A stretch of 64,000 bases of DNA. It comes from Flaveria trinervia (taxonomy: Eukaryota; Streptophyta; Magnoliopsida; Asterales; Asteraceae). Location: NCBI GenBank assembly GCA_025506515.1, contig JACCIX010000268.1, positions 1-64,000 of the forward strand, written 5' to 3'. This document shows, one piece after another, positions 1-12,528 of the stretch. The translations under genes were made by a program, and so were the position numbers. A model generated the notes under the pieces. It worked only from the letters and a program-made list of their open reading frames with translations, did not search any database and was not told the origin of the DNA. Numbering within the stretch: position 1 is the stretch's first letter; every line of letters begins with the position of its first letter.

Positions 1-714
1 ATACCGCCTAACAACGGTTTACTACCCTTAATACGCATGACTATAGCTATCAATAATATCATCTTATTCAAGAATCCTACTTGAAATGATTTAGGTGAAT
101 CAATCATCTATCCTTTTGTTACAGATGTCATGTTAAATCCAAGGACACAGAATGATCATTCCTTTTTGATTTAACTTAATCAGGCCTTAGACATCTAACT
201 CTCAACTAATAAGAGGAACAAATTCCATCTTGACTACATACGTTTTTCACAAACACCTCGTGTCATACCTGAACATACCCTTATGTAGTATCCACTATTT
301 CAGGACAGTGAAGAATTAGCTCAAGGTATAATACTTGGTGAATATCAAAATCCAATATGTATCTCAGTTGGAGGATACCAAATGATATTCGCCTTTAGGC
401 AAATTTACTTATGGTCAATCAATAGATTCCATGTAGTAAAATTTGAGATGCGGGTTAGTCCAATATTTGTATCCCCACAATATCTATGAACCTTGGTAGC
501 AACCATTGCTCTATATTCATCCTTATGAATATCAACCAATCCAAGTTCATAATAATCTTACCCTCACACTTGTTCCCACAAGTATGAATGACCACGGACA
601 TTTAGAGTAACAATTTACTCATGGATTAAACATGCTAAATGGAACATTAATTGAAAATTATAACAAATAATTTTATTCAAATAATAAAGAGTTCCACATA
701 TCCAAATACAAAAT
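1..714 (-). other. Copia 3' non-coding region downstream of RNase H
   Basis: No open frame of note. It lies between the RNase H stop and the unseen 3' LTR. I see no match to the 5' LTR at 6157-7151 and no clear polypurine tract, so the LTR itself is not in the window. Confidence 0.5.
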
Positions 715-2325
715 TTACAGATCAATCCAATCACTAGAATATCGAAGTCCCATGGCACAAGTATGACCTTCATGCTTTGCCTTTTCAAGGAGCTTCGTGA
801 GAGGATCCGCAATGTTCTGATCTGTGTGAACTTTGCGAATACATATCTTTCCCTTTTCAACTTCATCTCGTATGTAGTTGAATCTCCGCTCAATGTGCCT
901 TGTCTTTTGATGAGCACGAGGTTCCTTGATTTGAGGAATCGCACCCTCGTTATCACAAAAGATCTCTAGGGGGTCCTGAATGGAAGGGACAACCCCCAGA
1001 TCGGCAATGAATTTCTTCAACCATGCAGCTTCTTGAGCTGCCAATGAGGCGGCAACGTATTCTGATTCTGTAGTTGATAGAGCCACCACATCCTGCTTGG
1101 AGCTCTTCCAAGAGACAGCTCCTCCATTCAGAATGAAAATATATCCCGATTGTGACCGAGAATCATCACGATCAGTTTGGAAACTCGCATCCGTGTAACC
1201 CTTTACAACGAGTTCCTCATCACCAGATCCATAGATTAGGAACATATCTCTTGTCCTCCGTAGGTACTTAAGTATGTTCTTAACAGCCATCCAATGACTG
1301 TTTCCAGGATTTTCTGGTAACGACTTGTCATGCTTAAGGCGCATGACACGTCCGGTCGAGTGCATATCATTGCATACATGATGGATCCAATAGCAGATGC
1401 GTATGGATTGCCTTCATTTTATCTTGCTCATCCTTTGAGCTAGGACATTGAGTCGTACTCAATATCTCCTCTTTGAATAGGTACGGTACCTTTCTTAGAG
1501 TTCTCCATCTTGAACCTTTTCAAGATTTTATCAATATACGCACTTTGATTTAAACCAATCAACCGCCTTGATCTATCCCTATAGATCTTTTTCCTAGAAT
1601 ATAGGCGGCTTCTCCAAGATCCTTAATGAAAAAACAACTTCCAAGCCAGGTTTTTACACCTTCCAAGGTTGGAATGTCATTTCCAAATAGTAGTATGTCA
1701 TCAACATACAATACTAGAAAAGTTACTATGCTCCCACTAGCCTTCTTATACACACAAGCCTCATCAGCGTTTTTGATGAAGCCAAATTTCTTTACCTCCT
1801 CATCAAATGATGATTCTAGCTTCTCGACGCTTGCTTCAATCCATAGATTGATTTCTTTAACTTGCATACTTTATTAGGATGTTTTGGATCGACAAAACCT
1901 TCAGACTGAACCATATAGACATCTTCCTCAAGATATCCATTTAGGAAAGTGGTTTTGACATCCATTTGCCAAATCTCATAATCATAATGAGCAGCTATGG
2001 CAAACAATATCCTTATAGACTTTAGCATTACAACAGGTGAGAAAGTTTCATCATAGTCAACCCCTTGAGTTTGAGTGAAACCCTTTGCTACAAGTCTAGC
2101 TTTATAAGTATCCAAGTTTCCATGCATATTGTTTTTTCTTGAAACCCACTTGCTTCCAACTACTTTGGAATTAAGAGGTGGTACAACCAAGTCCCATACT
2201 TGATTGTCATGCATGGATTGCATCTCAACCCTCATGGCCTCGAGCCATTTGTCACAATCCGAATTGGACACTGCATCATGGTATGTGGTCGGTTCATCTG
2301 AATCTACCACATAGCATCCATCCAT
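715..2325 (-). pseudogene. Copia reverse transcriptase and RNase H, frameshifted
   Basis: Copies element RNA into DNA and degrades the RNA strand. The RT N-terminal part (2325-1816) shows DETFSPVV, the palm motif QMDVKTTFLNG and the SIYGLKQASR stretch. The frame then changes between 1867 and 1816. The next piece (1867-1559) holds the catalytic YVDD box. The connection through 1558-1366 is readable only in a broken frame with stops. RNase H (1365-715) shows the motif around DASFQTD, SGYIF, WKSSKQ and STTESEYVA, followed by HQKTRHIE near the end. Family identity is certain. Activity is excluded unless the breaks are sequence errors. Confidence 0.88.
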
Positions 2326-2532
2326 GAAAATCCGTATCTTTCAGGTGGATTACTAGTTCTACCACTTCTGCGAACGTTTTATGTGTATTGATCAACCATT
2401 TGATCATCTTCAACATCCTCATGTTGAGTGCTAGTTTCAACCAAACGTGCATCAGGTTGTGGTTCTTGATCCTCCTCAAGATCCACTGTTCTACTGCTAG
2501 TTCCTTCCATGAGGAACTTTGCTTCTAAGAAC

Positions 2533-3140
2533 TCACCCTTTCTGGCAACAACACCTTTTGTTCCGGTGGATCATAGAAATAATATCCCATAGAATATCTA
2601 GGGTATCCAACAAAGATACACTTGGTGGATCGAACTTCCAATTTGTTGGAGTGGGAGTCTTAACATAAGCCTCACAACCCCAACCCTTAAGTATGATAGG
2701 GATGGAACTCTTCCATGCCATATTTCAAAAGGTGTCCTTTCCACCTTTTTGGTTGGGGCCATATTTAGAATACGGGCCGCGGAGAGCAAAGCGAAACCCA
2801 AAATGATAGAGGTAATGTGCTTCTAGCCATCATAGATCGAATCATCCAATGAAGTTCGATTCCTCCTCTTAGACACACCATTATGTTGTGGTTCCAGGTG
2901 GAGTGAGTTGTGAGACAATCCCACAACTCCTAAGATGATCTTGGAAAGCATCACTTAGGTATTCACCTCCTCTATCGGTACGAGAACTTTAATCGACTTG
3001 TTGAGTTGATTTTCCACTTCATTCTTGAAGATTTTGAACATTTCAAAAGCTTCATCTTTGTGCCTTAATAAGTACACATACCCATAGCGACTATAATCGT
3101 CGGTAAAGGTAATGAAGTATCTTTCACCATTCCTAGTCAT
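2533..3140 (-). pseudogene. Copia integrase remnant
   Basis: Joins element DNA to the host chromosome. The core start is visible at 3140-2955 (YFITFTDDYSRYGYVYLL, with the first catalytic Asp in the FTDD segment). Later parts continue in other frames at 2801-2598 (LLSAARILNMAP and the FEIWHGRVPSLSYLRVG region, typical of the copia integrase C-terminal side) and 2721-2533. The second Asp and Glu of the DDE triad fall in the disordered stretch around 2940-2860 and I could not read them in a single frame. Confidence 0.8.
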
Positions 3141-3200
3141 GGCTTAAAAGGACCACATACATCCGAATGTATGATTCCTAATAAATCTTTTGCCCTTTCG

Positions 3201-3989
3201 TTAGTTCACTAAGGGTGCCTTAGTCATTTTACCTTGTAAACAAGATTCACACACATCAAATGAATCACATTCATTTGTTTTTAAAAGACCATTCTTTTGT
3301 AGTGTTTGTATACGTTTCTTGTTTATATGACCAAGACGACAATGCCAAAGATAGGTATCACTCAAATCCAACTTGAGTTTCTTGGCGCTAGTTTGGTACA
3401 ATGAACTATTTAAAGTATTTTCATGAACCAATTCATAAATACCATTAATGGGTATAGCTTTAAAATAGAATATATCATTTAAAGAAACATGAATATCATT
3501 TTCAATAAAAGATAATACATAATCATAAAGTCTTAATTGGGATACTGAAATAATGTTCCTAGTCAAACTAGGAGCATACAAAACATTCTTCAAAATAACA
3601 TCCAAGCCACTTGGAAGTTTTAAGATGTAGTCCCCACGAGCTTCAACTTGGACTTTGGTTCCATTGCCCATGAAGAGGCTAACATCCCCTTGATTGAAGT
3701 CCCTACTTCTTTTGAACCCCTGCAACAAATTGCAAATATGAGTTCCACATCCGGTATCTAATACCCATGTGTTTGAAGATGTAACATTAAGATCAATATG
3801 AATCATGTATATTGTACCTGAGGTCTGCCCGGCATCCCTCTTGGCTTTCAACTTTTGGAGATGGACAGGACAATTTCTTGCCCAATGTCCAATCTCCCCA
3901 CACTTGAAGCATGGGTATTGGTAGCAACCTTTTGCTTCTTCTCTTGTGGTTTGGGTGGCACCCTTGCCACCCCTTTCCCCTTTCCCCAT
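3201..3989 (-). pseudogene. Copia zinc knuckle, protease and GAG-pre-integrase segment
   Basis: A 262-codon open stretch. Near residue 27 is an intact CX2CX4HX4C knuckle (CFKCGEIGHWARNC), which binds element RNA. Around residue 75 is the aspartic protease active site WVLDTGCGTHIC. From about residue 210 comes the GAG-pre-integrase zinc region (LWHCRLGHINKKR ... CESCLQGK). It overlaps the upstream gag frame by about 140 bp in a different frame, showing an indel between them. Confidence 0.85.
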
Positions 3990-4712
3990 ACGGGTCCCTT
4001 ACCCTTGGCAACCTTTGCTTTGGGTGCGGGATGAGGCCTTTTCTTGTTCCCACCTTCATTGATGGTGAGAACGGGTAAAACCCTTTTACCCATGGCCGCC
4101 TCGGCCGCTTTCAGCATTGAGTGAAGCTCACCAATGCTTTTGTCCCAAGCATTCATGTTGTAGTTCAACACGAATGTCTCGAACTTCTTGGTAAGACCAT
4201 TAAGGATCAAATCCGTGGCCATTCCTTCGAGACAGGACAATTAAGCCTGTCGAGGCGGTCAATATGACTTTTCATCTTAAGTACATAAGATGAAACAGAT
4301 TGGTTGTCGTCCATACGACATGCATGGAGTGCTCGAACCGTTTCGAAGCGCTCAACCCTTGCTTGCGTTTGGAACGTTTCCTTCAGCTGGGTTATCATGT
4401 CATATGCTCCGTGATGTTCATACTCCTTTTGGAGATCCGGAGTCATGCTCGCTAGCATGAGACAAGACACTTGGACAGAGTCCTCAGTGTACTTGAGCCA
4501 ATCGTTGTAGGCCTCCTCATCATCATCTCAGTAGGTTGATCGGGGATAGGGTCGTCTAAAACATATGATCTTCTCTCTTGCTTGAGAACGATTCTCAAGT
4601 TTCGATACCAATCAATAAAGTTGTTATGATTTAGACGTTCCTTTTGGAGGATCGCTCGTAATGATTGGTTTGACGCGGATGAGTTATCGTGATTATCATT
4701 GTTGGTGGCCAT
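3848..4712 (-). pseudogene. Copia gag, broken into three frames
   Basis: Capsid polyprotein. The start at 4712 opens a typical plant copia gag N-terminus with LNHNNFIDWYRNLRIVLKQE. Later frames (4470-4207 and 4240-3848) carry the UBN2-type segment around AYDMITQLKETF, ARVERFETVRAL and HIDRLDRLN. Two frame changes (about 4460 and 4220) prevent a single product. Confidence 0.85.
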
Positions 4713-6140
4713 CTACAAAATTTAACAAAGATCTATTTTAGTATTTTCGATATTGTTATTTTTTAATATTTAATGCCTTTTAAGGTCATTTTTATATTAA
4801 AATCTAGAACCCAACATTACATTTAAATTGGGTTAGGTGACCTTTATCCCACGATTTAAATTAATAAGGTGGTCAACGTTGACGATTGCAACCATTTGCA
4901 ACTTCTAGAAATATGGGATCGACTTGAAACATCATATGTAAAGTCGGCATGTTAATCCCATCAACACCATTTGGAAACCACACCGTAGGTGATCCATTTG
5001 ACATGGTTTGCAAATCAAGATACCCTACTTACACCTACGTGTGAGTTTGCCAAAATAAGTGGTTAGGTGACCGTTATCCCACAAATAAGGCATTCTCACC
5101 TCAAGTCGCAAGTTCCCTCAAAATGGTTAGGTGATCTTTATCCCACTAAGAGTTCCCAAGTGACTCAAGTGTTGTGTAAAAGGACGGTGTTGATCTTGTT
5201 TAAAATTTTAGAGATTTCATAATACAAGTTTTAGAAAACTCTATGTACTTGTATTTGCATGCTTTCAAATACAAGGTACCCTATGGTCCTTTGATCAAAA
5301 CCATTTTTAATCTTTAAAATCATTAAATCAATTAATAACCTTTTATTAATTTTTAATGATAAAAACCATTAATTTTCAGCTTGTTAAGTTTGTTAATTAG
5401 TTTGTAATGCATGTCAAAATTTCAACCATACAATCAAATAACAAACATTCAAACAAGCATAAACATACAAACATGAGTGCATAACCATAGCCACTAAGTT
5501 GACAACACTTGTTTGCCATCACAAGTGTCATCATAAGTCTTTCCAAAGGGTTGAAATCAACACAAAATTGAGGTCATCATAGACCCCCACTTGAACTTGC
5601 ATCTATATGCCTCAAGTTCCATGTCTTTGATGTCCATCTTTGGGTCTTGATCTTGTGCATCTTCCTTTTACAAAATTGTATCCTAATACATTTTTCTAAT
5701 AAAAGAAATGCACCTAATCTATTAATTACATAACCAAATGAACAAATAATTACAACCCAAATAATAAACATAAATATTACAACCCAATTAAATGAATAAA
5801 ACCAACCATTTCAATCATCCAAATCAAAAAGGGCCAAAGGCTAGGTTATGCACACTAACATCCAATGAACATATCATCCAAACATATAATGAAACCCCAC
5901 TTAAAACCACCAAATTGTAGCCAACATAAACTGAAATTTTGGGTTTTAAACATTGTCCAAACAATCAACATTTCATAATATATATCTTTCAAGGTCTAAT
6001 CACTAGCATGTGTGATATGACTTTGAAAGTTTAGGGAATCATTCATACAAAATAGCAACCCAAAATCAGCCTATAATAAGTGATAATACTTCTTTAAAAT
6101 CGATTTTAAAGACTAATAACAAGCAAGTTATCTACATAAC
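4713..6140 (-). other. Copia 5' leader with a motif repeated three times
   Basis: Non-coding leader between primer site and gag. A 22-base motif, GGTTAGGTGACCTTTATCCC followed by AC, occurs at 4831-4852 and, with one or two changes, at 5061-5082 and 5125-5146, all in the same orientation. Nothing else recognisable. Confidence 0.6.
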
Positions 6141-6155
6141 CGGCTCTTGATGCCA
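6141..6155 (-). other. Primer-binding site, tRNA-Met type, degenerate
   Basis: On the minus strand TGGCATCAAGAGCCG begins one base after the 5' LTR, resembling the standard TGGTATCAGAGC complement of initiator tRNA-Met with two mismatches/indels. Confidence 0.65.
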
Positions 6156-6156
6156 T

Positions 6157-7151
6157 TGATGGGGTTTGTTAGAACACAAAATAAACAAGTTTAACCTTTT
6201 AAACTTTCTGAAAAACGCAGCGGAAGTAAAGCATTATAACATGTTTATAAGCTGAAAAATTTCATGTTCTTAATGGTGTTTTAAGATGAAAAACAAACCC
6301 AAATCAAAAGGATCTTTTATGTGAATAAACAAGCTATGAACATAATAAAGTGAACATAAAATCACAGCTTCATAAGCTGTGATAAACTACCTTCCCAGCT
6401 GAAATGTCGACCAAAGAAGGGAAAAGATGCTCAAAATCTCGGCCAAGACTCCAAGAAGAGGAACCCTCAAGTTAGTATACCCCAAGCTTGTAAGCAAAGC
6501 ACCTTCTTGTTAGGAAAAATAAAACCAAGAACAACTCCAAAATCTCTTTTCTGGCTGCTGCTGTTCGTAATCTTCAGGAGAGAAAAAGAGTGTTTTTGGG
6601 TGTTTTGAATGTGAAGAAGATTAGTTTGGAGAGTCCTACACTCTACCTTAAAGAGTGTGTGTGTTACCAAGATAAAAGAAAGGAACCTTATTGGCCCATG
6701 GGGTGGCCGAAACTTTTTCAAAAGGGCTGGGATTCCCTCTCTTTTAATCTCTTGTTGACACATTAAAAGTTCATGGACCCTCTTGGACTTTTAATGTGTG
6801 ACAAGTGCAAGAACCATATTAATATGTTTTATGCACTAATCTTTAATTAAACATTTTAATTAAAGATCACTAACATTACATTATCTTATGTTATTTAAAC
6901 CCTTTTAAATAACAATGTGATTAATAAAATCCATCAACAAATCATCCTTATGATTTGACCCATTTCACATATAATTGTTTAGAAAACCAATTTCTTAAAT
7001 TTGGTGTGTTATTATTTAATTGCATGATCGCATCATCAATTAAATAATCGTTTGTGTTTGCAAAGCTTATTATATGGGTATAACCCGACTTGGATCATAA
7101 CGTACTAACCACATCAATATTCTAAGTGTCTTGGGCACATAGAATCCTACA
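6157..7151 (-). repeat. Copia 5' LTR (995 bp)
   Basis: On the plus strand it runs from TGATGGGG to CCTACA, so on the element strand it begins TGTAGGATT and ends CCCATCA. Three consecutive perfect inverted repeats lie at 6839-6867 (13-bp arms), 6890-6913 (10-bp arms) and 7011-7048 (12-bp arms). An inverted, diverged fragment of the same LTR occurs at about 16060-16340. Confidence 0.75.
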
Positions 7152-7303
7152 GATTTCATGTAGGGTATAAAAGCCCCATATTGATTTTGATTATCATAAT
7201 CTAGTTAGTGTTTAATTCAAATGACTTGATTCCTAGGGTTGTTGTGAATTTGAGGATTTTATTTACACTGTTTTTATAATTGCATTTGAAGATAACTTAA
7301 CAA

Positions 7304-7379
7304 GGTACTAAGGCGTTGGCTTGCTGGTTAAAACTCATTGACTATGCCTAGGGGACCTGGGTCCAACCCTGGGCGCCCC
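7304..7379 (+). other. tRNA-like module in family A 5' LTR
   Basis: Box A-like TTGGCTTGCTGGTTA at about 7316-7330 and box B-like GGGTCCAACCC at about 7359-7369, about 30 bases apart. Cloverleaf is poor. It is in the same place within the LTR as the other six A-family modules. Confidence 0.45.
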
Positions 7380-8415
7380 CTCTTCTTTTTGAAGCCTATT
7401 TTTTAAACATTTTTCAAACTAGAAAATTATTACTAATTTATTTAATAAAATCAAAGAACCATGTAAATTCATTTTAACCTATAAATTATATATCAATTTC
7501 TAAAAATTTATAAAAAGTATAAATTTATATTTTCTTTAGTTCTAAAGGTTTAAATTTTATAAAACCATTATAAAAGTTATTTATATTTGTAAAATTATTT
7601 TCAATCAAACCAGAATTCTTTCAAAATATTTTGTAATTCCTTAATAATTGATATATATAATTTTATATTATCAATGCATTTATATATGTATATTTCATTA
7701 TATTTAGATAATTATAAAACCTAATTCAATTATTAAATCTTTATCTTTTGAATAAAAGTTACTTATATAACATTAAGTTACACATATGTGAATTTTTGCC
7801 CTTATAATTATATGTATTTCATTTATGTACTAAGTTAGCGTTGTTTTAACTTTGATTACTGCTAGCGGATTTATAAGTTATATTTTAGAGTAAGATCTGG
7901 TGTTTACTCATATGTTATCATAGAATCACACTAGCATGCAATATTATCACAATGAATCACGATACATAAAACATGAGATAATTTTCACAAATACGTTCTT
8001 GAATTCAGTCATTAATTACCTATGAAAGTACTAGAATCATTAGACCATCACCAATGGTGAAATAAAAAAAATACCTAAAAACATGCATAGTCAACATCCA
8101 CATCGAAAAAACACTCATTCTTCAAAAACACAAAAAACCTCTCCAATGGTGAAACTTAAAAACATCTAAAAACATTATCACATCATTATCACTTTTCACA
8201 TTTATTTTTTAATATCAATCTTATATATTAATATAAAATACAAATAAAATATTTATATGTATTTTGTTGGGTGAAAATTTTAAAAGATAAAAGTTAAATA
8301 ATTTTTAAAGAAAAATTGTAAATTTTAAAAATTGAAATTTAAACTTTAAATTTAATAAATAACAATTTATTATAAAAAATTAAAAATTATATTTAAAAAT
8401 TAAATTTACTATTTA
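7380..8415. other. AT-rich LTR remainder, no gene
   Basis: The first part follows the A-LTR pattern after the tRNA-like module. Around 8045-8170 two CCAATGGTG segments suggest debris of a small transposon, but I cannot define ends. Confidence 0.35.
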
Positions 8416-8516
8416 GGCGCATGAGCACTGTTCAGACACATGACCACTGTTCAAACGCATGAGCACTGTTTGGACACATGAGCACTGTTCTGGCGCATGA
8501 ACACTGTTCCGGCGCA
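8416..8516. repeat. Five-copy ~20-bp tandem array
   Basis: Units of the form GGCGCATGAGCACTGTTC vary at a few bases. The motif is the reverse complement of the CCTAAACAGTGCCCATGCG motif arrayed in the D LTR at 55.8-56.3 kb. Confidence 0.7.
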
Positions 8517-8684
8517 ATGTTTTGCAAAAGCAATGATGTATTGTTTTGCAAAAGCAATCATTAATATATGGAATAGATTTTAAATTATTCCGTTGCGATA
8601 CTTTTCATAGATGTAAATGTATATTTTATGTTTTATGTGCGATGATTATCCAACTATGAGCGTCCCGGGATCGGGGCCTTACAA
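8517..8684 (+). repeat. 3' end fragment of a B-family LTR
   Basis: Ends with GCGTCCCGGGATCGGGGCCT followed by TACA, like the ends of the B LTRs at 51145 and 63880. It shares the TTTTGCAAAAGCA and TTTATGTGCGATGA segments. It sits inside the A-family LTR. Confidence 0.7.
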
Positions 8685-8988
8685 AACTCACCAACTTTTA
8701 AAGTTGATCCTTTTATTTTTAACATGATTCAGGATTGCTACTTGAGGAACTCTTTTTGCTCACATAAAACTTGAACTTAGTTTAATTAAACATTTTATGT
8801 TGTTGTTTATATCTTTATTGTATTGTAATGACTTAATTGTCTAGTATTATTTAATAAAAAATGGCATTTAATATTACTTTAATTATTAATTCCATAAGCT
8901 ATGAACAATCGTTTCACATTCGTCCGCCCCGATGATTCCGCCCCGATGATTCCGCCCCGATGATTCTGCCGTCGGTCGGGGTGTGACA
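8685..8988 (+). repeat. End of family A 5' LTR
   Basis: Resumes the A LTR (AACTCACCAACTTTTAAAGT and onward) and ends GGTCGGGGTGTGACA. Near the terminus a 15-bp unit containing CCGCCCCGATGATT is present three times (8926-8970), where the A LTR at 53136 has one. Confidence 0.75.
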
Positions 8989-8991
8989 GAT

Positions 8992-9003
8992 TGGTATCAA
9001 AGG
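8992..9003 (+). other. Primer-binding site, tRNA-Met type
   Basis: TGGTATCAAAGG three bases after the LTR end, close to TGGTATCAGAGC. Confidence 0.7.
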
Positions 9004-10197
9004 CATGGTTATAGGGAATTAGGTTACTAGAAATAGAATGACCTAGATTATAACTAAGTACCCTTACACATGAGTTCTCTTATGTATTTTATATGCTTAG
9101 ATAGGATTTTATGTGCCTTATATGTTTAAACATGATTATATGATTATATGCCTTATATGATTATTCTTATACCTTGATTCTTATCAATGCACACATTATT
9201 ATCAAATCATATTCTAAGGCATTGTGTGCCTAAATTAAATGGTTTTCAAAATGAGCTTTGAATCGTTATTCATGATTTTCAAATCTCGTTAAAGTCTATG
9301 TCCTACAACTTAAAACATGTAATGCTAGAAGAGCGTGATGCATGTATCTTGAGGTGTTCTATCTAGGCAAGGTATTCATATAAATCCGAATCAAATAATG
9401 GATCCGTTTACTTTACCTAGGAACCCTTAGGGTGAGTTTCCGCTTATAGGTACGTATGTCTTCATTAAAATTGTAGTTGACCTAATAATTTGGTAAGTCA
9501 ATGTATTGCTTTGGCTTTGTAAACCAAACATTACACTTGAAACATCTTAATGTTATTGTTTCATCATTTTGTATTCCTAAATCTTAAAACTCATTATCAA
9601 ATTCCCTTAATGACTATTAATAATCTTTCTAAACGTCTTCCTTCAAACCCGCACTTATTCTGAAACCTCATTTCAATGATAGTATTATTTTGAACCGAAT
9701 CATTAATCTTAACAACTTTAATTAATGTAACTTTGAAACCTTGATGTTGTAATAAACAATAATCGATCATCCAAGAGCCACGTCGAAGTCATTTGTTTTG
9801 AGGAGCACCTATGAATTTACATGTCATCCAAAAACATCTTAAAAATATTTCTCTTGTTCGTCAAGAAGACTCTCGAATTAATCTAAAAAATTGGTGTTGT
9901 ATTTGTGACAAAACCTTCCTAATCGTCTTGCGTTGTCTGAAATACAAAAGCTTGCCAATTGAAATTTTGAATTGATGATCTTATCCACCTTGTCAAGTAA
10001 CCTATGAAGTCTTGAATTATAAAATTAACACACTTGAGTATAGCATAACACCATAATCAAAACTTATTGAATTTAAACGTTCCCAAGCATTCACTAAAGA
10101 ACACGAAATGAAAATTTAAGTCTCCTCATTTCTTTGAAATCAGAAATCTTGTGATTGTGATTAAATTTCGGGACGAAATTTCTTAAAGTATGGGAGA
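9004..10197 (+). other. Non-coding interior of the non-autonomous A element
   Basis: No supported reading frame. It starts with a leader like that of the complete A element (ATAGGGAATTAGGTTACTAG) and ends with AAATTTCGGGACGAAATTTC and a TATGGGAGA purine tract just before the 3' LTR. This looks like deletion or replacement of gag-pol. Confidence 0.6.
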
Positions 10198-12528
10198 TTA
10201 TAAAATCTGCTATTTTTGAAAATATGGACCCGAACCCGTTTCATTGGTTATATAAACTAAGCATATTATTCAAACTATTTCTTTCATTTTGGTGTTTTTA
10301 AAATAATAAATACAGTTTTTAACTATCATTGTGAAATTGATGATTTCAAATTTACATTTAATCTTTCATTTAATAGGTTTATAAACTTATGAGACTTATA
10401 TATCATTTAAGAAGTTCTAAACATTATACAAAGAAATTAGACTTTAAAATTTCTATGGGATTTATAAAGATAAGTAAATTTGTAAAGATTATTATTTTTA
10501 ACCTGTTAATAATTTAAAAATTAATATTTAACAAGAGTTATAATTTTTATCATGATTTATAAATGGATAAACAGAATAATCATATAAAATTTAGATTTTA
10601 TGAAGATTATAGGGTTATTCTAAATTATGAGTTTTAATTACACAATTGAAATTAAATTGTAAAATTTCTTATAAAATGTAATAGGCTATAAATACTTTAT
10701 AAAATAAAATAACCAATTTATTTAAACTATTAAATTAGGGTGATATTAAGTTTGGCGTCAAATTTGCAATTTATAAAACTTTGTTTTAAAGTTTTGACAT
10801 GAAATAATAACTAATGAAAATCGAGGGACCAAAGTGTAATTTGATTAAAATAACCCAAACCGCCCTCCCTATCCCCATCTCCCTGGCCAAACCTCCGTCC
10901 GTGATTTCGGTGAGCTCCGGTGAGCCAAAACCCCCCAAAACGCCCGAAGTAAAATGCAATTAAACCGTTCAAAACACCTCGCGACCTAGATTCAAACATA
11001 TAACCCCATTAATTTGAAATCAAACCATTGTTTCGGTGTGAATATATGAAACCAAAACAAGCATTCAAACATTAAACTGTTTCAACTCATCTTGGACCGA
11101 GACAATTGAATTCATTGATTTAAAACGTCCCTGTGATCATTTTGATCATAATTATCATATCAATTACGTGCATAACCATAGAACCATGTTCAATTTGAAT
11201 AAAAATCATCAAACCAACATTATGGACTCGTCAATCTGAAATTGATAAAATTGATTATGTATAACAGAGGGCTAAGGAACTAATCGGTCCTCTAAACCTT
11301 TCTGAATCACCAATTGCACAAATAACACTCTCACACAATGAAACATTCTCGTCTCAACCAATACAAAAGACCTATTCTTCGATTATAATAGAGGGTTTTT
11401 GATTATCAATACGATTAGAAGCTGTTGGTTCCACGAATTCGATTATAATCATCATTTTCTTCTTGAATCGATGCAACCTTCTGTCGCAAGCTTTCTCCTG
11501 TCGTTCACCATCTAATTGACTCTTGTGAGGTAATTCTATACATCTACATACCCGATATCATGTGGGGAATAAAAGCCCATGTTAAATCCGAGTATCGAAA
11601 TCGATTTCATGCTCAATTGGATTGAATTCGCTATCTAAGGTTCATGTGATTTGGGGATTGGTTTAAACTCAATGTTTTAATAATTCAAAACCAAACAAAC
11701 ACGGATCATGGGCTCTGGCCCAACGGTAACATACTTGTCATGCAATCAACCGACCCGGGTTCGACCCCGATCCACTGCATATTTTTTTAAACAACTATTT
11801 TAATCATTTTAAAATTTCAGAAATTATTAAAAAGTTATTAGATTAATATAAAAATTAATTTTATACTAATTCAAGATTTAATTATTAATTTCTAAAATAT
11901 TACAAAAATTATAATTTGGTACTTATTTTATTTATTTAAAGATGTCAAAGGTTATAAAAATATATAATTTATGTACAAGTGTAAATATTTATAAAATTAC
12001 ATTTTAAAATCTTAATGTAATTTCTAAAATAAACTAAATTATAATTTTCTAGTTCTTTATTTTTGAGAGGTTTTAATATAATGAAATCTTTATTAAGAAC
12101 TACCTAAAAGTTTAAAAACATTATAAATCAAACCTAAAAACTTTTAAATGGTTTTTCACAACATTTAAATAATTATCCAATTAATTATCTTTGAACAAGT
12201 TTTAAATAATTGATCATTAGATTAGTTATTTGCTTTCACTTATTATATTTAATCTATATTAGATCAATTATTAAAAATAAATTATTTAATTTCTCTAACC
12301 ATCTAATATCATTTTAAATCTTTATTATTTAATTGACTTAATTTCATTTTTAGTGAATCAAAACATAATCAATTATATTGTTTTATTGATTTACTTATTA
12401 AAACCCCACTTGAAACCCTAGTTCACGTTTAAACATTAACTTATTGTTGAACTTAATATTAGAATAAATAAGTTTAGATAACTTGTAAAAAGGAAATCGT
12501 TGGAGCATTATTTATTTCTTATTATCAT

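Larger units (their letters stand above)
1..7151 (-). mobile_element. Ty1/copia LTR retrotransposon, decayed, 3' end outside window
   Basis: Read on the minus strand the order is 5' LTR (7151-6157), primer site, 1.4-kb leader, gag, zinc knuckle, protease, GAG-pre-integrase, integrase, reverse transcriptase, RNase H. Integrase before RT defines copia. Coding is split over several frames and carries stops, so the copy cannot be autonomous as it stands. The 3' LTR would lie left of base 1. The right end abuts family A LTR sequence, so the copia element inserted into that LTR; the 5 bases after its end are GATTT, but the matching duplication is outside the window. Confidence 0.9.

Noticed and set aside
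80..91. AGAATCCTAC near the window start as the copia LTR end
   Set aside because: Only about ten bases match the 5' LTR end, no adjoining LTR similarity and no polypurine tract.
10811..10999. 62-codon minus-strand frame with Gly/Arg-rich sequence
   Set aside because: Lies in the GC-richer part of an A LTR; equivalent LTRs do not keep the frame.
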